Shown here: piece after piece, positions 7,326 through 15,312 of the stretch
Position numbering within the stretch: the stretch's first letter is position 1
Layout of the letters: every line of letters starts with the position of its first letter
Assembly: GCA_965646165.1 (NCBI GenBank)
Contig: CBFFYP010000052.1
Coordinates: 1 to 34,809, forward strand
Direction of reading: 5' to 3'
Length of the DNA stretch: 34,809 nucleotides
Origin: MGBC114844 sp910585855
GTDB lineage: Bacteria; Bacillota; Clostridia; Lachnospirales; Lachnospiraceae
The notes under the pieces: model-generated
What the model saw: the letters and a program-made list of their open reading frames with translations, nothing else
Told to the model about the DNA's origin: nothing
Database searches by the model: none
Made by a program: the position numbers and the translations under genes

Positions 7326-9080
7326 TCAGCGATTTCTCGGTGCTCTTGGCATCTCCCAAGCCTTATGATCCGTATGCAAAAGCATATGTGCCTTATGAGA
7401 ATTCGGACGCTCCATATACTCCTGATAAAGCCGAAGAATATCTGGATTTTCATGTGAAAACCGAATCGCATAATTCTGATCCAAAAAGTAAAGATTTTCC
7501 CGCCGTTCATTTGTCAAACTTTCTCCATCATGAATCGGCTGTCCTCCGCCGCCAACACATCCACCCGGACAGGCCATAACCTCTATAAAGTCATAGTGTA
7601 CCTTTCCAGCCTCCAATGCTTCCAAAAGCTGTCTGGTATTTCCAAGTCCGCTTACTACTGCCACTTTCACCTGTGCATCCGCAATCGAAATCGTAGCTTC
7701 TGTCCATCCCTGCTTTCCGGCTTCCATTCCACGAACCGAATGAAATGCATCTGGATTCGGATTCTTCCCAGTAATCAAATAATGCGCCGAACGAAGAGCT
7801 GCTTCCATTACCCCGCCGGTTGTACCAAAAATAACACCTGCTCCTGTTCCGTCATGCATAATCTGATCACATTCTTTTTCTACCAAAGTATCTGCCTTAA
7901 TATGAGCCGAACGAATCATGCGATCTAACTCCCGAGTTGTCAGCACCAAATCGACATCATGTCCGCCATACTCTTCATAGTAAAGCTCCATCTTGCTTTC
8001 ACCCTTTTTCGCTACACAAGGCATAATGGAAACTGTTACAATATTTTCTGGTTTTACTCCAATCTTTTCCGCAAAATAACTCTTCATTACCGCTCCAAAC
8101 ATCTGCTGCGGAGATTTTGCAGTAGAAAGATATGGTACCAGATGTGGATACTGTGATTTTATAAAGCGAATCCATCCCGGGCAGCAGGAAGTAAACATCG
8201 GATGATTTCTTGTTTCTCCTTTGCGGAAACGCTCTACAAACTCTGCACCTTCTTCCATAATCGTTAAATCTGCTGAAAATACAGTATCAAATACATAATC
8301 AAATCCCATTCGTTTCAGTGCATCTACCATCTTTCCGACCGTAGCATCCTCACGCTTCATTCCCAGCACTTCTCCCCATGCAGTACGAACTGCAGGCGCA
8401 ATCTGTACAACAGTAACCTTTTTCTTATCTTCTATTGCATTCCATACTTTTTCTGTATCATCCCGAACCCGCAGTGCACCAGTCGGACAATGGGTAATAC
8501 ACTGTCCACAAAGAGAGCAGTCTGCTTCTTCAATTTTTCGATTTAAAGATACATTTACCGTAGTTCTTGAACCTGTTCCGGTCAAATCCCAGACATGCAG
8601 CCCCTGTATTTTATCACAGACCTGAATACAGCGCATACATTTAATACATTTTGAAGCATTCCGAATCAAAGGAAATTCCTTATTCCAAGGCAGTTTTTCA
8701 ATTTCCATCTTATAAGGAATCTCTAAAATATTTAAATCATTTGCAATCTCCTGCAGTGCACAGTTTCCGCTTCGAACACAGGTTGCACAGTGACAGTCAT
8801 GCTGAGAAAGAATCAATTCAATCGTATTTTTCCGATTCATACGAACTTTTCGGCTGTTTGTATAGATTACCATTCCTTCTTCTACTTTATTGTTGCAGGA
8901 AATAATCAGTTTATCTTTTCCCTCTACCTCAACTACACAGACACGGCAAGCACCGATTTCATTGATTCCCTTTAAATAACAAAGACTTGGAATCGGGATT
9001 CCTGCCTGTCTTGCCGCTTCGATTACTGTTGTTCCTTCCGGTACACATACCGCCTGATGATCAATTGTAAGATTTACCAT
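7326..9080 (-). CDS. hydA: [FeFe] hydrogenase, multi-cluster HndD/HydA type
   Basis: Cytoplasmic H2-forming or H2-oxidising enzyme of 584 aa. The N-terminal [2Fe-2S] ferredoxin domain has C34, C45, C48 and C62. A His-ligated [4Fe-4S] motif follows (H94, C98, C101, C107), then two [4Fe-4S] clusters (C145/148/151/155 and C188/191/194/198). The H-cluster domain shows all three signatures: L1 TSCCPGW (297-303), L2 MPCVAKKGE (353-361) and L3 MACPGGCVGGGGQP (502-515). The short C-terminal small-subunit domain follows. The start at 9080 overlaps the end of the upstream flavoprotein gene by seven bases, so the two are translationally coupled. This module set is typical of enzymes that work with an NAD(P)H-oxidising partner. 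The hydE, hydF and hydG maturases are not in this window. Confidence 0.95.
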   Translation of the reverse strand: MVNLTIDHQAVCVPEGTTVIEAARQAGIPIPSLCYLKGINEIGACRVCVVEVEGKDKLIISCNNKVEEGMVIYTNSRKVRMNRKNTIELILSQHDCHCATCVRSGNCALQEIANDLNILEIPYKMEIEKLPWNKEFPLIRNASKCIKCMRCIQVCDKIQGLHVWDLTGTGSRTTVNVSLNRKIEEADCSLCGQCITHCPTGALRVRDDTEKVWNAIEDKKKVTVVQIAPAVRTAWGEVLGMKREDATVGKMVDALKRMGFDYVFDTVFSADLTIMEEGAEFVERFRKGETRNHPMFTSCCPGWIRFIKSQYPHLVPYLSTAKSPQQMFGAVMKSYFAEKIGVKPENIVTVSIMPCVAKKGESKMELYYEEYGGHDVDLVLTTRELDRMIRSAHIKADTLVEKECDQIMHDGTGAGVIFGTTGGVMEAALRSAHYLITGKNPNPDAFHSVRGMEAGKQGWTEATISIADAQVKVAVVSGLGNTRQLLEALEAGKVHYDFIEVMACPGGCVGGGGQPIHDGESLTNERRENLYFLDQNYAIRFSHENPDILRLYQEYMERPNSHKAHMLLHTDHKAWEMPRAPRNR

Positions 9081-10906
9081 ATCGTTTCTCTGCCTCCCTT
9101 AAACACACCATAACCGAAGTGATCACAACGAAGACAACGAGAGGCCTCCTGTTTTCCTTCCTGTTCCGTCATACCATACTCGCATCCTTCAAAATCCTTC
9201 ACCCGTTCACAGGCTTCCCGCTCCGTCATATTGACTCTTCCGCAAGGCGTCCGATCGGCAAGGCTTGCCTTTGGAATCACTACATCACAGGAAATCTCAT
9301 GGTGGAATCCTAAATATTCATCAATATTAGCTGCCACTACTTTTGCCTGACTAATCGCCTTAATTACCGTAGCCGGACCGGTTGCACAATCTCCTCCAGC
9401 AAATACTCCCGGAATATTGTCAAATCCGCCGTAGTTTTCCGCATTGATTCTTCCTCTGGTTACTGATACTCCTGCTTCCTCAAAGTGATGATATTCAATA
9501 TCCTGTCCGATTGCCACAATAATGCTGTCACATGGAATCAAAACATCCGCTTCCCCGGTTGGTTTTACACTGGCTCTGCCGTCTCGAATCGTACTTACCA
9601 TCTGCGGCTGTACCCAAAGTCCGGTTACATGATCTGACTCGTCCACTTCAATCCGCACTGGTGCTTTTAATACCTGAACTTCCACTCCCTCTGCAATCGC
9701 TCCTTCAATCTCAGAAGGAAGTGCCGTCATATCCACTACCCGTCTGCGGTATACAATACTTACCTTCTTTGCTCCCATCCGCACCGCTGTACGGGCTGCA
9801 TCCATAGATACATTTCCGCCGCCGATAATAATCGTTTCCTGCCCGCTCAAATCCACCGTTTCACCCATTCCAGTTGTACGAAGGAAATGTACTGCACTGA
9901 TAATTCCTTTGGCATCATCATTTTTAATTCCCAACTTTTTATCTGTACTGGCTCCAATCGCAATTAGTACTGCATCGTACTCCTCACGCAGCCTTTGAAT
10001 TGTAATATCCGATCCAATCCGCAGTCCATACTTTACTTCTACTCCGGTTTCCAAAATTGCTGCAATATCTTCCTCCAAGCGATCCTTTGGCAGCCGATAA
10101 TTCGGTATTCCATAGCGAAGCATCCCACCAAGTTTCGGCAGCATCTCAAATACTGTTACCTGATGCCCCATAAGCTGAAGATAATAAGCCGCACTCAGCC
10201 CGCAAGGTCCTCCTCCTACTACAGCCACACGCTTTCCGGTAGAAGGCGCACATGGCGGCGGTGAAACTTTTCCTGCCAAATCAGCCGCCAACCGCTTTAA
10301 CCCCCGAATATTAATCGAATCATCTACCATATTTCTGCGGCATCTTGCCTCACAAGGATGTTCACAAATAAATCCGCAGGTAGTCGGAAACGGATTATCC
10401 TTCCGAATCAAACGAATGGCATCCTGATACCGTCCTTCCCGAACCAATGCAATATACCCCGGAATATCTACCTCTGCCGGACAGAGTGAAGTACAAGGCA
10501 CTGGCTGGTTATATGTACAAGTACATCTTCCTTCCCGAATATGTACTTCATAGTCCTCCCGAAAACCAATTACTCCCTTATAGACCATACTTGCCGCTTC
10601 ATATCCAATCGCACAATCAGCAGAATGCATAATCGCAAATGCAGTTTCCTCAATTAACTCAATCGTATCCATCGTAGCATTTCCGTCTAATACATCGGTC
10701 AGCATATTGTTTAACTGTCCTAAACCAACCCGGCAAGGCACACACTTCCCACAGGTTTGTGCATGACAAAGCACCAGAAATGCCCGTGACATATCCACTG
10801 GACATAGCCCGGGCGGACTTGCTTCAATTCTTCGTTCTAAGTCCTTATAAAGCCCTTCTACTACAACCTGAGCCTTATTTGGAGTTGAAATCTCTAATCT
10901 GCTCAT
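9074..10906 (-). CDS. NuoF-type FeS / GltD-type flavoprotein fusion, hydrogenase partner
   Basis: 610-aa oxidoreductase that probably links the adjacent hydrogenase to NAD(P)H. Residues 40-115 resemble the C-terminal FeS domain of NuoF/HydB (CGKCVPC at 52-58, C98), but the FMN-binding part of NuoF is absent. Residues 130-200 are the GltD/NfnB-type double [4Fe-4S] region (C138, C142, C177, C181, C185, C189). From about 226 there is an FAD Rossmann site (VVGGGPCGLSAA) and a second nucleotide site with IIIGGGNVSMDAARTA. VFAGGDCATGP closes the FAD site. A late CLRCDHFG adds possible metal ligands. Related GltD-like partners occur beside group A [FeFe] hydrogenases and in Nfn/Stn-type bifurcating transhydrogenases. 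Whether this pair bifurcates, and which of NADH or NADPH it uses, cannot be read from the sequence. Confidence 0.85.
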   Translation of the reverse strand: MSRLEISTPNKAQVVVEGLYKDLERRIEASPPGLCPVDMSRAFLVLCHAQTCGKCVPCRVGLGQLNNMLTDVLDGNATMDTIELIEETAFAIMHSADCAIGYEAASMVYKGVIGFREDYEVHIREGRCTCTYNQPVPCTSLCPAEVDIPGYIALVREGRYQDAIRLIRKDNPFPTTCGFICEHPCEARCRRNMVDDSINIRGLKRLAADLAGKVSPPPCAPSTGKRVAVVGGGPCGLSAAYYLQLMGHQVTVFEMLPKLGGMLRYGIPNYRLPKDRLEEDIAAILETGVEVKYGLRIGSDITIQRLREEYDAVLIAIGASTDKKLGIKNDDAKGIISAVHFLRTTGMGETVDLSGQETIIIGGGNVSMDAARTAVRMGAKKVSIVYRRRVVDMTALPSEIEGAIAEGVEVQVLKAPVRIEVDESDHVTGLWVQPQMVSTIRDGRASVKPTGEADVLIPCDSIIVAIGQDIEYHHFEEAGVSVTRGRINAENYGGFDNIPGVFAGGDCATGPATVIKAISQAKVVAANIDEYLGFHHEISCDVVIPKASLADRTPCGRVNMTEREACERVKDFEGCEYGMTEQEGKQEASRCLRCDHFGYGVFKGGRETIW

Positions 10907-10963
10907 CTTCTACCTCATTCTCCTTCTGTAATTTTTTACCATAAATAAAATAATTCCTTCTTT

Positions 10964-10992
10964 ATTTTACAACAAAAAGACGAAAAAGCCAA
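10964..10992 (-). promoter_or_regulatory. Sigma-A-type promoter of the hydrogenase operon
   Basis: Minus strand: -35 TTGGCT (10987-10992), 17-base spacer, -10 TAAAAT (10964-10969). It lies about 58 bases upstream of the 610-aa flavoprotein start, and GAGG precedes that start. Confidence 0.6.
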
Positions 10993-11065
10993 GCATTTTT
11001 TCGATAATCTACCACTAGGTTTTCGTTAAATTGCATAAATTATTTTTTTGAAAAACACAACATCT

Positions 11066-11103
11066 AAGTGCCGACGGGAAATGATAACCCTGCACAGACC
11101 TCC
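11066..11103 (+). repeat. Family 2 core, partial copy 2b
   Basis: The 28-nt core is present with one difference (ATAACCC instead of ATGACCC), followed by CAGACCTCCCTTC. The last part resembles the right arm of copy 2c, but no complementary left arm is found in the preceding 150 bases, so this is a half element. Apart from it and the promoter, 10907-11224 holds nothing I recognise. Confidence 0.6.
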
Positions 11104-11224
11104 CTTCAAATTTTAGCTACATATCCCTGCCAGAAAAACAAAGCACACTACAGTAATCATAACAAATATACTCACTTATTACAAATAAAAACAATAATAA
11201 AAAACTATATATCCGCTACTTTAT

Positions 11225-11336
11225 TTTTTCTGTTCAAAAGCCAAGAAACAGCCAGATGCGAAAATCCTAGGCAGGCTGCAGTGACTTTTTGGAAACCGGA
11301 ACAGCAGTCTGCCTAGGGTTTTCGCATCTGGCGTCC
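11225..11336 (+). repeat. Family 1 element, copy C (miniature, core deleted)
   Basis: The two terminal arms are present (GCCAGATGCGAAAATCCTAG from 11251, and its complement ending CGCATCTGGC at 11332), with only a single mismatch, as well as the outer CAAGAAACAG end. The whole inner part, including the GGGGCG core, is missing. The junction lies in a TTT run between CAGTGAC and GGAAACCGG. The GGACGCC end touches the mntP stop codon with no base in between, so this stem may serve as the 3' end of the mntP transcript. Confidence 0.85.
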
Positions 11337-11897
11337 TCATCCCAATATTCCTAAATGTTCCAATAAAATCTTTCCCCCCATCAAAATCAAAATAATTCCT
11401 CCGGCAATCTCTGCCCGTGCCTTGTATTTCGCTCCAAATATATGCCCAATCCATATCCCTGCCAAAGAAAACAAAAACGTCACCCCACCAATCAAACAAA
11501 CTGCCGGTAAAATATCTACCTGAAGAAATGCAAAACTTACTCCAACTGCCAAAGCATCAATACTGGTTGCTACTGCTAAAGGAAGCATTGTCATAACACC
11601 AAAAGAAATATCTAGTTTCTCTGCTTCCTTTCGTGATTCCAAAATCATATTTCCGCCTATTATCCCCAAAAGAAAAAAAGCAATCCAATGATCCACACTG
11701 CTTATTAGATTCTGAAAACGTACTCCAAGCAAATATCCCAAAAAGGGCATACCAGCCTGAAATCCGCCGAAATAAATTCCAGTTATCCAAGCATATTTCC
11801 ATCTTATTTTGGGCAAAGACAACCCCTTACAAATTGCTACTGCAAATGCATCCATAGACAATCCCACTGCAATCATAAAAAATTCCAAAACACTCAT
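11337..11897 (-). CDS. mntP: Manganese efflux pump MntP
   Basis: Six-helix inner membrane Mn2+ exporter of the MntP (YebN) family that protects the cell from manganese excess. The product is 186 aa, the usual length. The duplicated three-helix architecture is visible. Each half carries the signature acidic motif, GLSMDAFAVAICKG near the N terminus and ATSIDALAVGVSFAF near residue 110, whose aspartates are needed for transport in the family. The ATG at 11897 follows TAGGAGGAAATC. The gene stands alone behind a yybP-ykoY manganese riboswitch, which independently supports the substrate. The stop codon abuts repeat copy C. Confidence 0.95.
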   Translation of the reverse strand: MSVLEFFMIAVGLSMDAFAVAICKGLSLPKIRWKYAWITGIYFGGFQAGMPFLGYLLGVRFQNLISSVDHWIAFFLLGIIGGNMILESRKEAEKLDISFGVMTMLPLAVATSIDALAVGVSFAFLQVDILPAVCLIGGVTFLFSLAGIWIGHIFGAKYKARAEIAGGIILILMGGKILLEHLGILG

Positions 11898-11944
11898 GAT
11901 TTCCTCCTATCTGCAGAAAAATCTGCTGTTTAAAATAAAAAGTA

Positions 11945-12085
11945 ATATAAAAAAATAAGACTTATCTGTACACTGCACCTGCAGAACACAGATAAGTCTC
12001 ATTATTCAAAACAATGCCAGATAATCCCTTACCAGTATGTTGACATCGCTACACCTAATACGTGCTAACTACTCCCTTATCTATA
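11945..12085 (-). promoter_or_regulatory. yybP-ykoY manganese riboswitch
   Basis: On the minus strand the leader contains GGGAGTAG (12069-12076) and GTCAACATACTGG (12032-12044), followed by TCTGGC. These are hallmark conserved segments of the yybP-ykoY aptamer that senses Mn2+. A terminator hairpin with T-run follows at 11949-11999. Known members turn on MntP-type exporters when Mn2+ is high, by preventing termination. Assignment is by motif and context; I could not fold it or scan a covariance model. Confidence 0.88.
11949..11999 (-). terminator. Riboswitch expression-platform terminator
   Basis: Stem AGACTTATCTGT / ACAGATAAGTCT (arms 11988-11999 and 11958-11969) followed by a T-run on the minus strand. 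It lies between the aptamer and the mntP ribosome-binding site. Confidence 0.85.
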
Positions 12086-12109
12086 CTTATTGATTAAAAT
12101 TTCTCTTTT

Positions 12110-12137
12110 ATCATACCAAAATTTAAAAAAAATGCAA
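12110..12137 (-). promoter_or_regulatory. Putative promoter of the riboswitch-mntP unit
   Basis: Minus strand: -35 TTGCAT (12132-12137), 16-base spacer, -10 TATGAT (12110-12115). It sits directly after the chemoreceptor stop codon and about 30 bases ahead of the aptamer. Confidence 0.5.
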
Positions 12138-12146
12138 GATCTCTTT

Positions 12147-14192
12147 TTATACCAGACGGAATTTCTTAATTGTTTCTTCTAATTCACTGGCAATCTCATT
12201 TAAATTTACTGCATAGGAAGCCATATCTCCCATTGTTCCGCTTACTCGTTCTGCAAAATTAGATACCTGCTCTGCAGTAGCCGCCGATTCTTCCGATACT
12301 GCTACAATATCATCCATCCTGCTTACTACTTCATCTTTATTTTGAACCATCTGATTATTTAACTCTAAAATATTTTCCAATGCATTGATTAAATTTGCAA
12401 TCGATCCGGAAATCTGATGAAATAACTCTTTTGTTGCCTGAATTGCCTTATCCTGCTCTGCCAAAATCTCGCTGCTCTCCGTCATGCTCTGTTCCATTAC
12501 TTTTGACTTTGTTGAAATCTCACCTACAATACTCTTAATCTCATCTGTCGATGCCTTTGACTGATCGGCAAGCTGCCGAATCTCATCTGCTACAACTGCA
12601 AATCCCCGTCCTGCTTCTCCTGCCCTTGCTGCTTCAATGCTGGCATTTAAGGATAGCAGATTTGTCTGTGAAGTAATACCAGCAATTACATCCGAAATAT
12701 AATTAATCTTATGAATACTTTCTAACATTTCATCCATTACATCCATAGAAATCTTCGATTTCTCTCTTGTCTGTTCTGTACGAACAATCAAATCTTCTAC
12801 CACATCCATTCCATGAGAACTCAAACGGCTGGTATCCACTGACATCTGATCAATTCCATCCACATAATCCTTTGTTTCTTCCAAACTTTTTGCCAGCTTC
12901 TCCACTTCCTCACTTGCCTCCTGTGTGCTGACCGCCTGTGCACTAGCACCATCCGAAACATTTTGAATAGAATCTGAAACCTGTCCCGTTGTCCGTTTCG
13001 TTTCTTCTGTCATAGAGGCAATATTGGCTGCTACTCCAAGAATAGTATCCGATTTTGTCCGCACCTCCCGCATTAAAGAAGCCACTTGCTGAATCATTCC
13101 ATTAAAATAAGATTCTAAATCTCCCAATTCATCCCGGCGTTTTACTGTCATATTCTGTGTAAAATCTCCTTCGGCAACCTTCTTTGTCACCCTCTGAATC
13201 TTCAAAATTTCATTAGAAAGCGTTACAGCAACTATCAAAGCAATCACAATCCCTGCCACAGAACCCATTCCTCCGCCAATAATAGCCGTAACCTGAACCT
13301 TCTTTAAATTATCTGCATTCTCCTCTTCTCCGACAAACCCTAAAATAGTCCAGCCGCTAATCTCATCTGTCACTGCTGTTACCTCAATCAATTCATGATC
13401 GATCTCCATCTCATAATTTACCAAAGTCGGATCTGCCTGAAATTTTGACCAAAAAGCAAGCTGTGCTACACTGCCGCTTGCATAGCGATTCCTCTCATTG
13501 TCCACCAAAATATCCCCATTTCCATTCACCAAAAGAGCAAATCCTGTATTTAAAATAGAAATCTCCTGCACATACTCCGCCAAAGTATCATAAGATATAT
13601 CCATTGCCACTGCCCCATAATTATTGCCATCCGTATCCTTAATCTCCTGTGCAACAGTAAATATTTTTTCTCCGTTTGCATCTATATAAGGCTCTGAAAA
13701 ATAAGCAAAAATCCCTTTTCTGCTTTTCAGTCCTATTGCCCCGGTATACCAGTCCTTTTTCGTATCATTCTGTCCTTCAAAAAATTCCTTCTTTCCCTTT
13801 ACTTTCCCCTCTTCCTCTACTAAGTAAGCATTGACAAGATAACCCGTTTTTGTCGTATAATAACAGCGAACCGAACCATTCGTTACCCGAAGAGAAGCCA
13901 CTAAGGAATCCTGTATCGCCGTCGTATTTCCCTCAATCGTTCCCTCATCCTCAAAATGTTTCACTTCCTGCTTTCTAGTCAGCAAATCCACCGGTTCACT
14001 CAACGTCTTTAAATAAATCTGAAACCCTTTTAATGTTTCCTGCAGCGTCTGAGAACTGGTCAGCCGAATATTCGAAATTAAAATATTATTCGTATTTCTC
14101 GAAGTCAGAAACGCACAAATCACTACTGTCACCGCAATGGCAAAAACAAAGTAAGCAATTAACTTTACCCGTATTCCTCTTAACCCTTTCAT
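12147..14192 (-). CDS. Methyl-accepting chemotaxis protein with dCache sensor
   Basis: Transmembrane chemoreceptor of 681 aa. TM1 is at about 10-30, an extracellular dCache-like ligand-binding region at about 35-295 (with the WYTGAIGLKSRKGIFAYFSEPY and AVAMDISYDTLAEYV patterns), and TM2 at about 303-328. A HAMP domain follows (about 328-382, EGDFTQNMTVKRRDELGDL), then the cytoplasmic coiled-coil signalling domain. The CheA/CheW-contacting hairpin tip is NLLSLNASIEAARAGEAGRG. The ligand cannot be deduced. In-frame TAA three bases before the ATG at 14192 fixes this as the first possible start. No good ribosome-binding site lies at the right distance, but a short Cys-rich frame ends just upstream. 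It is a likely substrate of the orphan CheR at 541-1317. Confidence 0.93.
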   Translation of the reverse strand: MKGLRGIRVKLIAYFVFAIAVTVVICAFLTSRNTNNILISNIRLTSSQTLQETLKGFQIYLKTLSEPVDLLTRKQEVKHFEDEGTIEGNTTAIQDSLVASLRVTNGSVRCYYTTKTGYLVNAYLVEEEGKVKGKKEFFEGQNDTKKDWYTGAIGLKSRKGIFAYFSEPYIDANGEKIFTVAQEIKDTDGNNYGAVAMDISYDTLAEYVQEISILNTGFALLVNGNGDILVDNERNRYASGSVAQLAFWSKFQADPTLVNYEMEIDHELIEVTAVTDEISGWTILGFVGEEENADNLKKVQVTAIIGGGMGSVAGIVIALIVAVTLSNEILKIQRVTKKVAEGDFTQNMTVKRRDELGDLESYFNGMIQQVASLMREVRTKSDTILGVAANIASMTEETKRTTGQVSDSIQNVSDGASAQAVSTQEASEEVEKLAKSLEETKDYVDGIDQMSVDTSRLSSHGMDVVEDLIVRTEQTREKSKISMDVMDEMLESIHKINYISDVIAGITSQTNLLSLNASIEAARAGEAGRGFAVVADEIRQLADQSKASTDEIKSIVGEISTKSKVMEQSMTESSEILAEQDKAIQATKELFHQISGSIANLINALENILELNNQMVQNKDEVVSRMDDIVAVSEESAATAEQVSNFAERVSGTMGDMASYAVNLNEIASELEETIKKFRLV

Positions 14193-14195
14193 ATC

Positions 14196-14258
14196 TTATT
14201 TGTGTGCACAAGAAAAGCATCCCCTACTACATAATTTCAAATACTGAACTTTGCACAT
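14196..14258 (-). CDS. Possible 20-residue Cys-rich leader ORF before the chemoreceptor
   Basis: An ATG at 14258 opens a 20-codon frame, MCKVQYLKLCSRGCFSCAHK, with four cysteines (positions 2, 10, 14, 17), ending in TAA three bases ahead of the chemoreceptor ATG. AGGAGG stands two bases before its ATG, closer than normal, so its own initiation may be poor. The chemoreceptor ATG itself has no Shine-Dalgarno sequence at normal spacing, so reinitiation after this frame is a conceivable way to translate it. It may equally be chance. It resembles no leader peptide I know. Confidence 0.25.
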   Translation of the reverse strand: MCKVQYLKLCSRGCFSCAHK

Positions 14259-14396
14259 TTCCTCCTTTCTGCTCTGCTTTTTTTACATTTTTATAAAATA
14301 TCATGTAAAATATTTTTACTATTCGTTTTAATCTTAGCATAATTTACAAAATATTTCAAGTTTTTACGAAATATTTATAAAATTTGCTTCAAATGG

Positions 14397-14755
14397 GGAC
14401 GCCAGATGCGAACCCCCTAAGCATCCTGCTGTTCCGGTTTCCAAAAAGCAAGAAGTTCTAAGACTTCTGCATCATAGCGCATCCAACCGGACAGACCGGG
14501 GCGCAATTCGCCCTTATGACAGCCAAAACTTTACAGTCATACCAAAAGATACAACCCGCACAACAAAACAGCTTCTCTTTCATACGGGCTAAACACGCCC
14601 CTTTTTTTGCATACCCTGCATAGAAGCAGGATATGCAAAAAATCTTAAGTTTTCTGGCAGAAGTCAAGAACTTCTAACTTTTTTCCAAAGTCACTGCAGT
14701 CTGCTTAGGGGGTTCGCATCTGGCTGTTTCTTGAGCCCGGAAAAGACAAAAAAGA
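14397..14755 (-). repeat. Family 1 hairpin element, copy D (complete, inverted)
   Basis: Complete element, reversed relative to A. Terminal arms GCCAGATGCGAACCCCCTAA..GCA (14401-14423) and their exact complement (14702-14724) give a perfect 23-bp stem unrelated beyond the first 12 bases to those of B or F. The core shows GGGGCG...CGAATTGCGCCCC and the apical CATACCCTGC/GCAGGATATG hairpin. The outer end CAAGAAACAG and a T-rich tract extend to about 14755. It lies upstream of the chemoreceptor gene. Confidence 0.92.
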
Positions 14756-15149
14756 ATGATAGCGAAACGTTTCTAAGAACCTGTTTTGTATCCAGACATT
14801 CTTGAAAAAAATTATTATAAAAAAGTAAAGGAGCTTATCGAAATGAGAAAGATGGATCTAAGTAACGTTAGCTAAAAACTGTTTGAACAAGTACGAAAAC
14901 AAAAAAATTTAATAGAAAAAATAACACACCCTTTCATTTACAATACCTATGATATCTTTGCGCCATCTTGTATTTATGGAAAGAGAGATGTTCTTGACAT
15001 ACTCTTTCGCAAGATTTTCCAAAGAGGCAAAATATATATTATCATTATAATAATTGAACACCCCAGATAAAAATGGTGTGACCATACTGGATAATATTTT
15101 ACGTAAGTTAGTAGAATCAGAACAAAAAGAAAAAAGACAAAATTCACAA
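14756..15149. other. Intergenic remnant between copies D and E, unrecognised
   Basis: Short frames on the plus strand, including one from the ATG at 14843 with AAAGGAG ahead, are interrupted by stops. I recognise no protein in them. The stretch 14748-14790 resembles 28700-28742. Together with the transposase remnant that follows, this is probably old insertion debris. Confidence 0.3.
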
Positions 15150-15312
15150 ACAACAATGAGGATTATAAATTCAAAAAAACACCTCTTTCCTGTTTTACCA
15201 AAACATTGGATTGTGAAACGTTCTTTAATTGAATAGAATAACTGTCACAAACTTTGAAAAATCACGAACACAACTTGCAAACCTCTTTTCTAATGTATGC
15301 ACTTGGATGTCC
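15150..15312 (+). mobile_element. Remnant of an IS5-family transposase C terminus
   Basis: Translation gives VLPKHWIVKRS in one frame and, after a one-base shift and with stops, LSQTLKNHEHNLQTSF and MHLDV in the next. This is the order expected for the C-terminal E region of IS5-family DDE transposases (PKRWIVERTF ... DYEHN.QTS ... HLA). Only about 50 residues are detectable, with at least one frameshift and several stops, so it is dead. It sits inside the inverted pair of family 1 copies D and E. Identification rests on remembered family consensus. Confidence 0.55.

Noticed and set aside
7175..7579. Plus-strand frame running from copy B into the hydrogenase gene
   Set aside because: It is the antisense of the hydrogenase C terminus plus repeat arm; no ribosome-binding site and no recognisable domain.
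14843..14875. Short frame with good ribosome-binding site starting MRKMDLSNVS
   Set aside because: Ends after ten codons; continuation in frame is interrupted and no family is recognised.
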